Assembly (NCBI RefSeq): GCF_000474945.1
Contig: NZ_KI440838.1
Span: 161,433 to 225,432 of the forward strand
Source: Solimonas soli DSM 21787
Lineage (GTDB): Bacteria > Pseudomonadota > Gammaproteobacteria > Nevskiales > Nevskiaceae
Direction: 5' to 3'
DNA length: 64,000 nucleotides
A program made the translations under genes and the position numbers. The notes under the pieces were generated by a model. It ran no database searches. It was not told the origin of the DNA and saw only the letters and a list, made by a program, of their open reading frames with translations. Numbering within the stretch: position 1 is the first letter of the stretch; every line of letters starts with the position of its first letter. Shown piece by piece: positions 1 to 9,142 of the stretch.

Positions 1-56
1 GGCGGCCGCGCGGGCATCGCCGACAATCGCGCGATCTCCTCATCCCGGGAACACGC

Positions 57-440
57 ATGGCCCGCCAGATCATTCATACCGACGACGCGCCGGCGGCGAT
101 CGGCACTTATTCGCAGGCGGTGCGCTGCGGCGACACGGTCTATCTCTCGGGACAGATCCCGCTCGATCCGAAGACCATGCAGCTGGTCAACGCGACGATC
201 GAGGACGAGATCCACCAGGTCTTCAGGAATCTCGCGGCGGTCGCCAAGGCGTCCGGCGCCTCGCTCGCGCAGGTCGCCAAGCTCAACGTGTTCCTGACCG
301 ACCTCGCGCATTTCGCCAAGGTCAACGAGATCATGGCGCAGTATTTCAGCGCGCCGTTCCCGGCGCGCGCGGCGGTCGGCGTCGCGCAGCTGCCGCGCGG
401 CGCGCGCGTCGAGGCCGACTGCATCATCGTCGTCGACTGA
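57..440 (+). CDS. ridA: RidA family reactive enamine/imine deaminase
   Basis: A 127-residue protein of the YjgF/YER057c/UK114 family, full length for the family. RidA hydrolyses reactive 2-aminoacrylate and other enamine/imine intermediates released by PLP enzymes, protecting cytoplasmic enzymes. The typical start GTYSQAV, the segment [10 protein letters not shown] and the ending [12 protein letters not shown] with the conserved arginine are all visible. The recG start lies one base after its stop, so the two are probably cotranscribed. In related gammaproteobacteria spoT precedes this pair, but the 56 bases upstream are too few to show it. No strong ribosome site is seen before the ATG. Confidence 0.93.
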   Translation: MARQIIHTDDAPAAIGTYSQAVRCGDTVYLSGQIPLDPKTMQLVNATIEDEIHQVFRNLAAVAKASGASLAQVAKLNVFLTDLAHFAKVNEIMAQYFSAPFPARAAVGVAQLPRGARVEADCIIVVD

Positions 441-441
441 C

Positions 442-2538
442 TTGGCTGCGTCGCGGCCGGTGTCCGGCGGCGCGAAGCCGCCGCTGACGCTCGACACCGA
501 AGCGACCTTTCTCAAGGGCGCCGGCCCGGCGGTCGCCATGCGCCTGCGCGCGCTCGGCATCGAGCGCGTGCGCGACCTGCTGTTCCACCTGCCGCTGCGC
601 TACGAGGACCGTCGCGCGCACCGGCCGATCGCGCAGCTGCGCAACGGCGAGGACGCGCTGGTGCGCGGCCGCGTCGTCGGCAGCGACGTGCGCTTCGCCG
701 GCCGACGCACGCTGCGCGTGCAGATCGAGGACGGCAGCGGCACGCTGCTGCTGCGCTTCTTCCATTTCAACGAAGCGCAGCGCGCGAATCTCGGCGACGG
801 CCGCTGGCTGCAGGCCTTCGGCACGGCGCGCGTCGGCGCGGCCGGCATCGAGATGGTCCATCCGCAGTATCGCGTCGCCGATCAGGCCGAGGAACTGCAG
901 CCCGAGGCGACGCTGACGCCGATCTATCCGCTGACCACCGGACTCGCGCAGCCGCGTCTGCGCCAGCTGATCGCCCAGGCCTTGCAGCTGGCGGCACGCG
1001 ACGCGGCGCTGATGCGGGTGCTGCCGGGCCTCGACGGCCCGGATACGCTTGCCGCGCTGCAGGCCATCCACCTGCCGAAGGACGATCATGACGCGCAGCG
1101 CCTGCTCGCGCAGACGCATCCCGCGCAGCGCCGCTTGAAGTGCGAGGAACTGCTCGCGCACCAGCTGAGCCTGCGTGTGCTGCGCCAGCGCCAGCGCAGC
1201 CGGCCGTCGCCACGTCTGCCACGCGCCGCGGAAGCCGAAGCCGAGCTGCAGGCCCAGCTCGGTTTCGCGATGACGGGCGCACAGCGTCGCGTGATCGCCG
1301 AGGTCTGTCGCGATCTCGGCGCCGCGCAGCCGATGCTGCGTCTCGTGCAGGGCGATGTCGGCAGCGGCAAGACGGTGGTGGCCGCCGTGGCGATGCTCGC
1401 CGCGGCGCGCGCCGGCCTGCAGGCGGCGCTGCTGGCGCCGACCGAGCTGCTCGCCGAGCAGCATCAGAAGAATCTCGCGCGCTGGTTCGCGCCGCTCGGC
1501 CTTGCGCCGCTGCTGCTCGCCAACAAGCTCAAGAAGACGCAACGCGAGACGGCGCTGGCGGCGATCGCCGGCGGCGCCGCGCCGCTGGTGGTCGGCACGC
1601 ACGCGGTGTTCCAGGACGAGGTGAAATTCAGGAATCTGGCGGTCGTGGTGGTCGACGAGCAGCACCGCTTCGGCGTGCAGCAGCGTCTCGCATTGCGCGA
1701 CAAGGGCGGCGCGCGCGCGCCGCACCAGCTGATCATGTCGGCGACGCCGATCCCGCGCACGCTGGCGCAGACCGTCTATGCCGATCTCGACATCTCGGTG
1801 ATCGACGAGCTGCCGCCGGGCCGCACGCCGGTGCAGACCGTGGTGCTGTCGAACGAGAAGCGCGACGAGGTCCTGGCGCGGATCGGCGACGCCTGCCGGC
1901 AGAAGCGCCAGGCCTACTGGGTGTGCACGCTGATCGAGGAGTCCGACGAGCTGGACGCCGAAGCGGCGGAGGCGACGGCGACGCGCCTGCGCGCCGAACT
2001 GCCCGGCGTGCGCGTCGGCCTCGTGCATGGCCGCATGAAGGGCGAGGCCAAGGAGGAACAGATGCGCGCCTTCAAGGACGGCCTCACGCAACTGCTGGTG
2101 GCGACGACGGTGATCGAGGTCGGCGTCGACGTGCCGAACGCCAGCATCATGGTGATCGAGAACGCCGAGCGCCTGGGGCTGTCGCAGCTGCACCAGCTGC
2201 GCGGCCGCGTCGGGCGCGGCAGCGAGAAGAGCCAGTGCGTGCTGCTCTACCAGGGACCGCTCGGCGAAGCGGCGCGCGCGCGGCTCGAGACCATGCGCGC
2301 GACGACCGACGGCTTCGCGATCGCGCAGCGCGATCTCGAACTGCGTGGTCCCGGCGAACTGCTCGGCCGCCGGCAGACCGGCGAGATCGGCATGAAGCTC
2401 GCCGACCCGCTGCGCGACGCGCCGCTGATCCCGCAGCTGCAGCAGCTCGCCGAACGCTGGCTCGCCGAGGAACCCGAGGTGGCGAAACTGCTGATCGCAC
2501 GCTGGGTCGGCGACGCGGACCGCTACGCGCGCGTCTGA
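442..2538 (+). CDS. recG: ATP-dependent DNA helicase RecG
   Basis: RecG regresses stalled replication forks and branch-migrates Holliday junctions. The 698 residues match the family length. An N-terminal wedge/OB region (LLFHLPLRYEDR) is followed by a superfamily 2 helicase core with Walker A GDVGSGKT near residue 304, a DEQH box near 405, SATPIPRT near 433 and motif VI QLRGRVGRG. The start is uncertain: TTG at 442, one base after ridA, gives a normal N-terminus, and GTG at 460 is an alternative. The very long reading frame on the opposite strand here is a high-GC shadow. Confidence 0.95.
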   Translation: MAASRPVSGGAKPPLTLDTEATFLKGAGPAVAMRLRALGIERVRDLLFHLPLRYEDRRAHRPIAQLRNGEDALVRGRVVGSDVRFAGRRTLRVQIEDGSGTLLLRFFHFNEAQRANLGDGRWLQAFGTARVGAAGIEMVHPQYRVADQAEELQPEATLTPIYPLTTGLAQPRLRQLIAQALQLAARDAALMRVLPGLDGPDTLAALQAIHLPKDDHDAQRLLAQTHPAQRRLKCEELLAHQLSLRVLRQRQRSRPSPRLPRAAEAEAELQAQLGFAMTGAQRRVIAEVCRDLGAAQPMLRLVQGDVGSGKTVVAAVAMLAAARAGLQAALLAPTELLAEQHQKNLARWFAPLGLAPLLLANKLKKTQRETALAAIAGGAAPLVVGTHAVFQDEVKFRNLAVVVVDEQHRFGVQQRLALRDKGGARAPHQLIMSATPIPRTLAQTVYADLDISVIDELPPGRTPVQTVVLSNEKRDEVLARIGDACRQKRQAYWVCTLIEESDELDAEAAEATATRLRAELPGVRVGLVHGRMKGEAKEEQMRAFKDGLTQLLVATTVIEVGVDVPNASIMVIENAERLGLSQLHQLRGRVGRGSEKSQCVLLYQGPLGEAARARLETMRATTDGFAIAQRDLELRGPGELLGRRQTGEIGMKLADPLRDAPLIPQLQQLAERWLAEEPEVAKLLIARWVGDADRYARV

Positions 2539-2568
2539 AGCCGCCGTCGCGATGCCATACTGCGCACG

Positions 2569-3438
2569 ATGACGCTGACGCGAGACAAGCTGGCCGACTG
2601 GTGGCGCCTGACGCGCATGCATCGGCCGATCGGCATCTATCTCCTGCTGTGGCCGACGCTGTGGGCGCTGTGGTTCGCGGCGCGCGGCCTGCCGCCGCTG
2701 CGCGTGCTGCTGGTGTTCGTGCTCGGCACGGTGCTGATGCGCGCCGCCGGCTGCGCGATCAACGACTACGCCGACCGCGACTTCGATCCGCACGTCAGCC
2801 GCACGAAGGACCGGCCGCTCGCCGCCGGCAGGGTCAGCGGGCGCGAAGCCGTGGCGATCTTCGTGCTGCTCTCGCTGCTTGCCTTCGCGCTGCTGCTGTC
2901 GCTGCGCAATGCGGACGCGATCCTGCTGTCGCTGCCGGCGGTGCTGCTCGCCGGCAGCTATCCGTTCGCCAAGCGTGTGCTGGCGATTCCGCAGGCGATC
3001 CTCGGCCTCGCGTTCTCGGCCGGCATTCCGATGGCCTATGCCGCGGTGCGCGGCACGGTCGACTGGGGCATGGCGACGGCGCTGATCGCCGCCAATCTCT
3101 GCTGGGTGATCGCCTACGACACCTATTACGCGATGGCGGATCGCGACGACGACCTGAAGATCGGCGTGAAATCTTCGGCGATCCTCTTCGGTCGCCACGA
3201 TCGACTGGCCACCGCGCTCCTGCAGGGCCTGTCGTTCGCGCTGCTGATCGGCATCGGCGTGCACGATGGCCGCGGCGTCTTCTGGCACGCCGGCATCGCC
3301 GTCGGCGTGCTGTGCGCGCTGCACGAGCAGCGCCTGATCCGCGAGCGCGAGCCGGCCGCCTGCTTTCGCGCCTTCCTGCACAGTCACAACATCGGCCTGG
3401 CGGTGCTGCTCGGCCTCGCGCTCGACTACGCCGTCTGA
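2569..3438 (+). CDS. ubiA: 4-hydroxybenzoate polyprenyltransferase
   Basis: Integral membrane prenyltransferase that attaches the polyprenyl tail to 4-hydroxybenzoate in ubiquinone synthesis. The 289 residues fit UbiA. The first Asp-rich motif NDYADRDFD begins at residue 65 and is followed by RTKDRPLAAG. The second is YYAMADRDDDLKIG. About eight or nine hydrophobic segments follow a short N-terminus. It lies 30 bases after recG on the same strand. The chorismate lyase partner ubiC is not next to it. CtaB at 17362 is the same superfamily but carries the haem O synthase motif. Confidence 0.94.
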   Translation: MTLTRDKLADWWRLTRMHRPIGIYLLLWPTLWALWFAARGLPPLRVLLVFVLGTVLMRAAGCAINDYADRDFDPHVSRTKDRPLAAGRVSGREAVAIFVLLSLLAFALLLSLRNADAILLSLPAVLLAGSYPFAKRVLAIPQAILGLAFSAGIPMAYAAVRGTVDWGMATALIAANLCWVIAYDTYYAMADRDDDLKIGVKSSAILFGRHDRLATALLQGLSFALLIGIGVHDGRGVFWHAGIAVGVLCALHEQRLIREREPAACFRAFLHSHNIGLAVLLGLALDYAV

Positions 3439-3519
3439 GACCGCGCGGCGTCAGTCGGCGTTAAGACCGCCGCGGCAGGATGGAGCGGCCCCGGATGGCG
3501 GGCCTGCCGATATGCCGCG

Positions 3520-4395
3520 ATGCGTCCGATCGTTGTCGCCTGCCTGCTGCTGCTGACGAGCGCCTGCGCGACGCAGCGCGGCGCGCTGCCGTCCTTCGAG
3601 GCGCGCGCGCCGCTGTCGTATCGCATGCAGCCGGGCATCGTCTATACGCCGGACGGCTGGCCCCAACGTCTGCGCGGCGATCTGTATCGCCCCGACGGCG
3701 ATGCGCTGCGGCCGGCCGTCGTGCTGCTGCACGGTGGCGCCTGGTTCCGCGGCGGGCGCGGCGAAATGATCCACATCGCGCAGGCGCTCGCCGAGCACGG
3801 CTACATCGCCTTCAGCATCGACTACCGGCGCGCGCCGGACTATCACTATCCGGCGCCGGTCGACGATTTGCGCGCCGCGCTGCGCTGGCTCGACGCGCAC
3901 GCCGACGAACTCGGCGTCGACCGCCGGCGCGTCGCGCTGTGGGGCTATTCGTCCGGCGCGCAGATCGCCGGCGTCGTGGCGACCGACGAACCGGCGCGCC
4001 AGGTGCCGCCGATCGCCGCCGCCGTGCTCGGCGCGATGCCGGCCGATCTCGTGCGCCTGGCGCGCGCCGGCATCGTCGAGCGCTACATCGGCGCGCCGCT
4101 CGACGAGGCGCGGGACGCCTACGTGAACGCCTCGCCGCTGTCGCGCATCAGCGCGCACAGCGCGCCGATGTTGCTCTATCACGGCACCTGGGACTGGCTG
4201 ATCGGCGCCGACAATTCGCGGCGCATGTACGGAGGCCTGCGCGCGCTCGGCGTGCCGTGCGCGCTGTACCTGCAGCACGGCACCGGCCATTTCACGACCT
4301 TTCTCTACGACCGCGGCCCGCTGCGCGCCGGACTCGCGTTCCTCGATCAAAGACTGGCAGTGCCCGGTGAGGCGCCGCCGGCCGCGACGCGCTGA
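3520..4395 (+). CDS. Lipoprotein alpha/beta hydrolase (BD-FAE/esterase type)
   Basis: A 291-residue predicted lipoprotein: MRPIVVACLLLLTSAC ends in a lipobox with Cys16. The mature part is an alpha/beta hydrolase of the carboxylesterase/BD-FAE kind, with an oxyanion HGGAW near residue 70, the nucleophile elbow GYSSG with Ser144, and a late Asp (GTWDW) and His (GTGHF). The substrate cannot be read from sequence; an ester at the periplasmic face of a membrane is likely. It faces comF tail to tail, 15 bases apart. It stands alone, about 80 bases after ubiA. Confidence 0.8.
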   Translation: MRPIVVACLLLLTSACATQRGALPSFEARAPLSYRMQPGIVYTPDGWPQRLRGDLYRPDGDALRPAVVLLHGGAWFRGGRGEMIHIAQALAEHGYIAFSIDYRRAPDYHYPAPVDDLRAALRWLDAHADELGVDRRRVALWGYSSGAQIAGVVATDEPARQVPPIAAAVLGAMPADLVRLARAGIVERYIGAPLDEARDAYVNASPLSRISAHSAPMLLYHGTWDWLIGADNSRRMYGGLRALGVPCALYLQHGTGHFTTFLYDRGPLRAGLAFLDQRLAVPGEAPPAATR

Positions 4396-4410
4396 AGGCG
4401 CCGGAACCGC

Positions 4411-5100
4411 CTACGGTGCGCGGGCGATCGCCCAGGCTTCGACTTGGCAGGCACCGGCGCGCAGGCAGGCGCGCGCCAGCTCGGCGAGCGTCGCGCCGGT
4501 GGTCATCACATCATCGAGCAGGGCGACGCGCAGATCGCGCACGCCGGCATCGACGACGAAGGCGCCGCGCACATTGCGTCGCCGCTCGACGGCGTGCATG
4601 CCGATCTGGTCGCGCGTCGCGCGCCGGCGTTCCGCCCAGCGCGGTTCGACGCGCAAGCCGTCGCGCCGGGCGAGCGCGCGCGCCAGCTCGACGCTCTGGT
4701 TGTAGCCGCGCCGCCACAGGCGCAGCGGGTGCAGCGGCACCGGGATGATCACGTCCGGCAGGGGCCGGCCGCGCGCGTGCAGGGCATCGGCCAGCAGTTC
4801 GCCGAAGACGTGCGCGTGGAGAAAGGCCGCGCGGTATTTCAAGGCGTGGATCTGCTGCTGCGTCGGCGTCGCCAGGCGCAGCGGCGCCCAGGCGGCGGCG
4901 AACGGCGGCGGATGCGCGAGGCAGTCGGCGCAGACACCATCGTGATGCTGCGGCTGGGCGCAGCGCGGGCAGGCCGGATCGTTCCACGGCAGCGTCGCGC
5001 GGCAGGCCGCGCACAGCGGCAGGCCGGCGCAGGGCGCGTCGCAGAACTGGCAGCGCAGCGGCGCCAGCTCGGTGGCAACCGCGCGCCAGATGTCAACCAT
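4411..5100 (-). CDS. comF: ComF/GntX family phosphoribosyltransferase-like protein
   Basis: About 229 residues from the ATG at 5100 (MVDIW...); ATG at 5109 is possible. An N-terminal four-Cys zinc-binding segment (CQFC...CAAC and CPRC...CADC) precedes a type I phosphoribosyltransferase fold with the PRPP loop VALLDDVMTTGATL near the C-terminus. The family is linked to DNA uptake and use, but its reaction is not established. It is divergent from bioB, and its start codon lies inside the BirA-like operator, so it may share biotin control. The stop is 15 bases from the opposing hydrolase. Confidence 0.87.
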   Translation of the reverse strand: MVDIWRAVATELAPLRCQFCDAPCAGLPLCAACRATLPWNDPACPRCAQPQHHDGVCADCLAHPPPFAAAWAPLRLATPTQQQIHALKYRAAFLHAHVFGELLADALHARGRPLPDVIIPVPLHPLRLWRRGYNQSVELARALARRDGLRVEPRWAERRRATRDQIGMHAVERRRNVRGAFVVDAGVRDLRVALLDDVMTTGATLAELARACLRAGACQVEAWAIARAP

Positions 5101-5122
5101 GAAGTGCATTTTCAGTTGACAA
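5090..5122 (+). promoter_or_regulatory. BirA-type biotin operator before bioB
   Basis: Two 9-base arms, ATGTCAACC (5090-5098) and AGTTGACAA (5114-5122), form an inverted repeat with 15 bases between them. The core TGTCAAC/GTTGACA is perfect. This matches the arm sequence and 14-16 base spacing of BirA operators in proteobacteria. It lies 130 bases before the bioB ATG and covers the comF start codon. The expected role is repression by biotinyl-AMP-bound BirA. birA itself is not in the window. Confidence 0.8.
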
Positions 5123-5251
5123 GTCCCCGTTTGCTCCAAGACCATGCCGCCGTGAGCCCCGCAGCTGCCGCCTCGGCGTGCCAAGTGCGGAATCTCCACA
5201 ACAAAATACGATCATTTGACACGAGGCCAGGGCCTCGCGAAGGAAAGCCTC

Positions 5252-6364
5252 ATGTCCGCCGTGCTGACGCCCTCATCCTCGTCTCCGGATATCAATAAGG
5301 ACACCGCGCCGCGCGCCGGCGCCGACGACGGCCTGCGCCACGACTGGACGCTGGCCGAGGTCCAGGCCCTGTTCGACCTGCCGTTCAACGATCTGCTGTT
5401 CCGCGCGCAGACGATACACCGCCAGTACCACGATCCGAACCTGGTGCAACTGTCGACCCTGCTGTCGATCAAGACCGGCGCCTGTCCCGAGGACTGCGCG
5501 TACTGCCCGCAGTCGGTGCGCTTCGAGACCGGCCTGAAGAAGGAGCCGCTGCTGCCGCTGGCCGCGGTCGTCGAAGCGGCGAAGGAAGCCAAGGCCAATG
5601 GCGCGACGCGCTTCTGCATGGGCGCCGCCTGGCGTTCGCCGAAGGATCGCGACATCGAGCGCGTCGAGGCGATGGTGCGCGCGGTGAAGGACATGGGCCT
5701 GGAAACCTGCGTCACGCTCGGCATGCTCAAGCCGGCGCAGGCGCAGCGTCTCGCCGACGCCGGCCTCGATTACTACAACCACAATCTCGATACCTCGCCG
5801 GAGTTCTACGGCAAGATCATCACCACGCGCACCTACGAGGACCGTCTGCAGACGCTCGACAACGTGCGCGGGGCCGGCATCAAGGTCTGCTGCGGCGGCA
5901 TCGTCGGCATGGGCGAAGAGCAGCAGGATCGCGCCGCGCTGCTGCGCCAGCTCGCCAATCTCGACGTGCATCCGGAAAGCGTGCCGATCAACAACCTCGT
6001 GCAGGTCGAAGGCACGCCGCTGAAAGGCCAGGACGAGGTCAACCCGATCGACTTCGTGAAGATGATCGCCGTCGCCCGCGTGATCATGCCGAAGTCGCAG
6101 GTGCGCCTGTCGGCCGGCCGCCAGCAGATGAGCGAGGAAATGCAGGCGCTGTGCTTCTTCGCCGGCGCCAACTCGATCTTCTACGGCGAGCGCCTGCTGA
6201 CCACCGAGAACCCGCAGAACGCCAAGGACCAGGCGCTGATCGCGCGGCTCGGCATGCGTATCGAAGGCCGCGTCGAATCGCTGAGCGGCGACAGCTGCGG
6301 CCACGCGCCTGCCGGGCAGGCGCAGGGCGGCTGCGGCGGCGCGTCGTCCTGCAGCAGTCACTGA
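5252..6364 (+). CDS. bioB: Biotin synthase
   Basis: Radical SAM enzyme inserting sulfur into dethiobiotin, the last step of biotin synthesis. The start is ATG 5252, preceded by AAGGAAAG at good spacing, giving 370 residues; a TTG at 5216 is less likely. The radical SAM cluster CPEDCAYC uses Cys78, Cys82 and Cys85. [18 protein letters not shown] and the late LSAGR supply further cluster ligands and the SAM site. The last 28 residues are an unusual Cys/Gly/His-rich tail (SCGH...GGCGG...SSCSSH). It is first in bioB-F-C-D behind the BirA-like operator. Confidence 0.96.
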   Translation: MSAVLTPSSSSPDINKDTAPRAGADDGLRHDWTLAEVQALFDLPFNDLLFRAQTIHRQYHDPNLVQLSTLLSIKTGACPEDCAYCPQSVRFETGLKKEPLLPLAAVVEAAKEAKANGATRFCMGAAWRSPKDRDIERVEAMVRAVKDMGLETCVTLGMLKPAQAQRLADAGLDYYNHNLDTSPEFYGKIITTRTYEDRLQTLDNVRGAGIKVCCGGIVGMGEEQQDRAALLRQLANLDVHPESVPINNLVQVEGTPLKGQDEVNPIDFVKMIAVARVIMPKSQVRLSAGRQQMSEEMQALCFFAGANSIFYGERLLTTENPQNAKDQALIARLGMRIEGRVESLSGDSCGHAPAGQAQGGCGGASSCSSH

Positions 6365-6372
6365 GCACGCCG

Positions 6373-7560
6373 ATGGCGGCCGATGATCTGCGCGCCGTGA
6401 AGCCGCTGGCGAGCCATCTCGCGGCCGAGCTCGCGCGCATTCGCGCGGCCGATCTGTACCGCACGCGGCGCGTCATCGATGGCGGCCACGGCGCGACGAT
6501 CCGGGTCGACGGCCGCGACTGCGTCAATTTCTGCAGCAACGATTATCTCGGCCTCGCCGCCGACCCGCGTCTCGCCGAGAGCGCGAAGCGCGCCCTGGCC
6601 GACGGCACCGGCAGCGGCGCCGCGGCGCTGGTCAGCGGCTACAACCGCGAACACCAGCAGCTCGAAGCGGAAGTCGCCGCCTTCGTCGGCCGGCCGCGTG
6701 CGCTGCTGTTCTCGACCGGCTGGGCAGCCAACCTCGGCGTACTGCGCGGCCTGCTCGGCCGCGACGACGTGCTGGTCGCCGACGAACTCAACCACGCCTC
6801 GCTGATCGATGGCGGGCGCCTGTCCGGCGCGCATTACCTGCGCGCCGCGCACGGCGACGCCGCGGCGTTCGCGCGCGCGCTCGGCGACGCGCCCGAGGCG
6901 CGGCTCAAGCTCGCGGTGACCGACGGCGTGTTCAGCATGGACGGCGATCTGGCACCGCTGCGCGAACTGGGCGCGCACTGCAGCGCGCAGGGCGCGGCGC
7001 TGATGGTCGACGACGCGCACGGCTTCGGCGTGCTCGGCGCCACCGGGCGCGGCACGCCGGAGCGGCTCGGCGTGACGCCGGACATTCACGTCGGCACCTT
7101 CGGCAAGGCGGCCGGCGCCGCCGGGGCGTTCGTCGCCGGCAGCGAAGACCTCATCGAATATCTCGTGCAGCGCGCACGCAGCTGGGTGTTCTCGACCGCG
7201 CCGCCGCCGGCGGTCGCCGCCGCGGCGCGGCGCGGCCTGCAATTGATCGCCGCGGAGCCGGAACGCCGCGCGCGGCTGTTCGACAACATCCGCCGCTTCC
7301 GCGACGGCGCGCGCCAGCTCGGCATCGCCCTGCGCGATTCGTCGACGCCGATCCAGCCGATCGTGCTCGGCGACGCGGCGCGCGCGCTGCGCCTGTCGAG
7401 CCGCCTGTTCGAGCAGGGCCTCTGGGTCGCCGCGATCCGTCCGCCGACCGTGCCGGTCAACACCTCGCGGCTGCGCATCACGCTGTCGGCGGCGCACACG
7501 CCGGCGCAGATCGATACGCTGCTGGCGGCGCTCGCGGCGGGCCTGCGCGAACGGCCGTGA
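6373..7560 (+). CDS. bioF: 8-amino-7-oxononanoate synthase
   Basis: PLP-dependent enzyme condensing pimeloyl-ACP (or pimeloyl-CoA) with alanine, the first step of biotin ring assembly. From ATG 6373, eight bases after bioB, it has 395 residues. Seen are NFCSNDYLGLA, the glycine-rich TGSGAAALVSG, VDDAHGFGVLG and HVGTFGKA with the PLP lysine at residue 245. The GTG of bioC overlaps its stop, so translation is probably coupled. Confidence 0.95.
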   Translation: MAADDLRAVKPLASHLAAELARIRAADLYRTRRVIDGGHGATIRVDGRDCVNFCSNDYLGLAADPRLAESAKRALADGTGSGAAALVSGYNREHQQLEAEVAAFVGRPRALLFSTGWAANLGVLRGLLGRDDVLVADELNHASLIDGGRLSGAHYLRAAHGDAAAFARALGDAPEARLKLAVTDGVFSMDGDLAPLRELGAHCSAQGAALMVDDAHGFGVLGATGRGTPERLGVTPDIHVGTFGKAAGAAGAFVAGSEDLIEYLVQRARSWVFSTAPPPAVAAAARRGLQLIAAEPERRARLFDNIRRFRDGARQLGIALRDSSTPIQPIVLGDAARALRLSSRLFEQGLWVAAIRPPTVPVNTSRLRITLSAAHTPAQIDTLLAALAAGLRERP

Positions 7561-8348
7561 GCGCCGTCGTCGCACTCGACGCGCGCCGCGCCGCGCGCAA
7601 TTTCTCGGCGGCCGCGCCGCGCTACGAGCAGGCGGCGCAGCTGCAGGCGACGACGCGCGCGCAGCTGCTGGAGCAGCTCGGCGCGCAGCAGTCGCAGGCG
7701 CGCTGCATCGTCGACCTCGGCTGCGGCACCGGCCTTGCCGTGCCGCTGCTCCGCGAGCGTTATCCCGATGCCCGCGTCATCGGCCTCGATCGCGCCGCCG
7801 GCATGATCGATGTCGCGCGCGGCACGGCGCTGCGCGACGCCGTCGTCGCCGACGCGCAGGCGCTGCCGTTCGCCGCGGCCTCGGTCGATCTGCTCTACGC
7901 CAATCTGTCGCTGCAGTGGTGTCCGCGGCCGCAGGCGGCGCTGCGCGAGGCGGCGCGCGTGCTGCGGCCGGACGGCCTGCTGGCGATGGCGGTGCCGGGT
8001 CCGGCGACCTTGCAGGAATTGCGCCTGGCCTGGCGGCAGATCGACGACGACGAACACGTGCATCGCTTCGCGCCGCTGGATCGCTGGCTGGCCCAGGCAA
8101 GCGCGGCCGGTCTCGTGCTCGCCGACCGGCACACGGCGCTGTACCGGCCGCGGCACCGTGATGCCCTGGCGCTCATGCAAAGCCTGCGCGACATCGGCGC
8201 CGTCAACGCCAGCACCGCGCGCCGCCAGCGCTGGCTCGGCAAGTCGGCGCTGGCGCGGCTCGAGGCCGCCTACGCGCCGCGGCACGCCGACGGCACGATC
8301 GCGGCGAGCTGGGAAATCTTCTATCTGCTGCTGCGCCGGCCGCCGTGA
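7557..8348 (+). CDS. bioC: Malonyl-ACP O-methyltransferase BioC
   Basis: SAM-dependent methyltransferase that caps malonyl-ACP as a methyl ester so that fatty acid synthesis can extend it to pimeloyl-ACP. There are 263 residues from GTG 7557, overlapping the bioF stop in a GTGA junction. The SAM-binding VDLGCGTGLAVPL and the post-motif AVVADAQALPFAAASVDLL are clear, and the N-terminus (ARNFSAAAPRYEQAA) is typical of BioC. The partner esterase (BioH or an analogue) is not in this operon. Confidence 0.93.
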   Translation: MSAVVALDARRAARNFSAAAPRYEQAAQLQATTRAQLLEQLGAQQSQARCIVDLGCGTGLAVPLLRERYPDARVIGLDRAAGMIDVARGTALRDAVVADAQALPFAAASVDLLYANLSLQWCPRPQAALREAARVLRPDGLLAMAVPGPATLQELRLAWRQIDDDEHVHRFAPLDRWLAQASAAGLVLADRHTALYRPRHRDALALMQSLRDIGAVNASTARRQRWLGKSALARLEAAYAPRHADGTIAASWEIFYLLLRRPP

Positions 8349-9055
8349 CGCGCGGCATGGCCACCGGCGGCGCCGCCACACTGTTCGTCACCGGCACCGA
8401 CACCGGTGTCGGCAAGACGCGCGCCGCCGCCGCGCTGATCGGCTGCGCACGCGCGATCGGCATCGACGCGGTCGGCTACAAGCCGGTCGCCGCCGGCTGC
8501 ACGGCGACCGCCGACGGCTGGCGCAACGACGATGCCGAACAGCTGCTGGCCGCCAGCGGCGGCGGGCTCGCCTACGCCGACGTCAATCCGCTCGCGCTGC
8601 CGGCGGCGATCGCGCCGCACCTCGCCGCGCGCGATGTCGGCCTGCGCATCGACACCGCGATCCTCGATGCGGGACACGCGCGGCTGGCAGCGCGCCACGC
8701 GCTGCTGATCGTCGAAGGCGCCGGCGGCTGGCGCGTGCCACTCGACGAGCGCATCGACTTCGCCGACTGGGTCGGTGGCCACCGCTGGCCGGTCGTGCTC
8801 GTGGTGGCCTTGCGCCTGGGCTGTCTCAATCATGCGCTGCTCAGCGTCGAGGCCATCCTGCGCCGCACCACGCTGGCCGGCTGGATCGCCAACGTGCTGC
8901 CGCCGCCGCAGGAGCGCTGGCAGGACAATCTCGACAGCCTGCGCGCGCGCCTGCCGGCGCCGTGTCTCGGCGTGCTGCCGCCGGACGGTGACGCCGCCGC
9001 CAACCGTGCCGCGCTGGACACGAGCGCGACGCGCAGTCTGCTCGGCCGCGCTTGA
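8345..9055 (+). CDS. bioD: Dethiobiotin synthetase
   Basis: ATP-dependent carboxylase closing the ureido ring of dethiobiotin. There are 236 residues from GTG 8345, overlapping the bioC stop (GTGA); ATG 8357 is the alternative. The P-loop GTDTGVGKT lies near the N-terminus, followed by GYKPVAAG and VEGAGGWRVPLD, all family hallmarks. It is last in the biotin operon. bioA, needed between BioF and BioD, is not in the window. Confidence 0.94.
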   Translation: MTRGMATGGAATLFVTGTDTGVGKTRAAAALIGCARAIGIDAVGYKPVAAGCTATADGWRNDDAEQLLAASGGGLAYADVNPLALPAAIAPHLAARDVGLRIDTAILDAGHARLAARHALLIVEGAGGWRVPLDERIDFADWVGGHRWPVVLVVALRLGCLNHALLSVEAILRRTTLAGWIANVLPPPQERWQDNLDSLRARLPAPCLGVLPPDGDAAANRAALDTSATRSLLGRA

Positions 9056-9083
9056 TCGTGTCCGCTATCGCACACGAAACCTT

Positions 9084-9113
9084 TTGCGCGGCTTTTACGC
9101 GATGCACTACAAT
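9084..9113 (+). promoter_or_regulatory. Candidate sigma-70 promoter of the oxidase operon
   Basis: TTGCGC (9084-9089) and TACAAT (9108-9113) are 18 bases apart, between the bioD stop and the DUF2244 gene. The -10 matches consensus at 5 of 6 positions and sits in a locally AT-richer stretch. Transcription would start near 9120. This is a motif call only. Confidence 0.5.
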
Positions 9114-9142
9114 TCCGCGGCTTGACGAGCCGGCCACGCCCT

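Noticed and set aside
424-3387. A 987-residue open frame on the minus strand, and many other long antisense frames.
   Set aside because: It overlaps recG and ubiA, which carry full family motifs. Its composition (Arg, Gln, Ala, His runs) is the usual reverse-strand shadow of GC-rich codons.
3520-4395. The lipoprotein hydrolase as the missing BioH-type esterase.
   Set aside because: It has a lipobox and would be outside the cytoplasm, while pimeloyl-ACP methyl ester is cytoplasmic.
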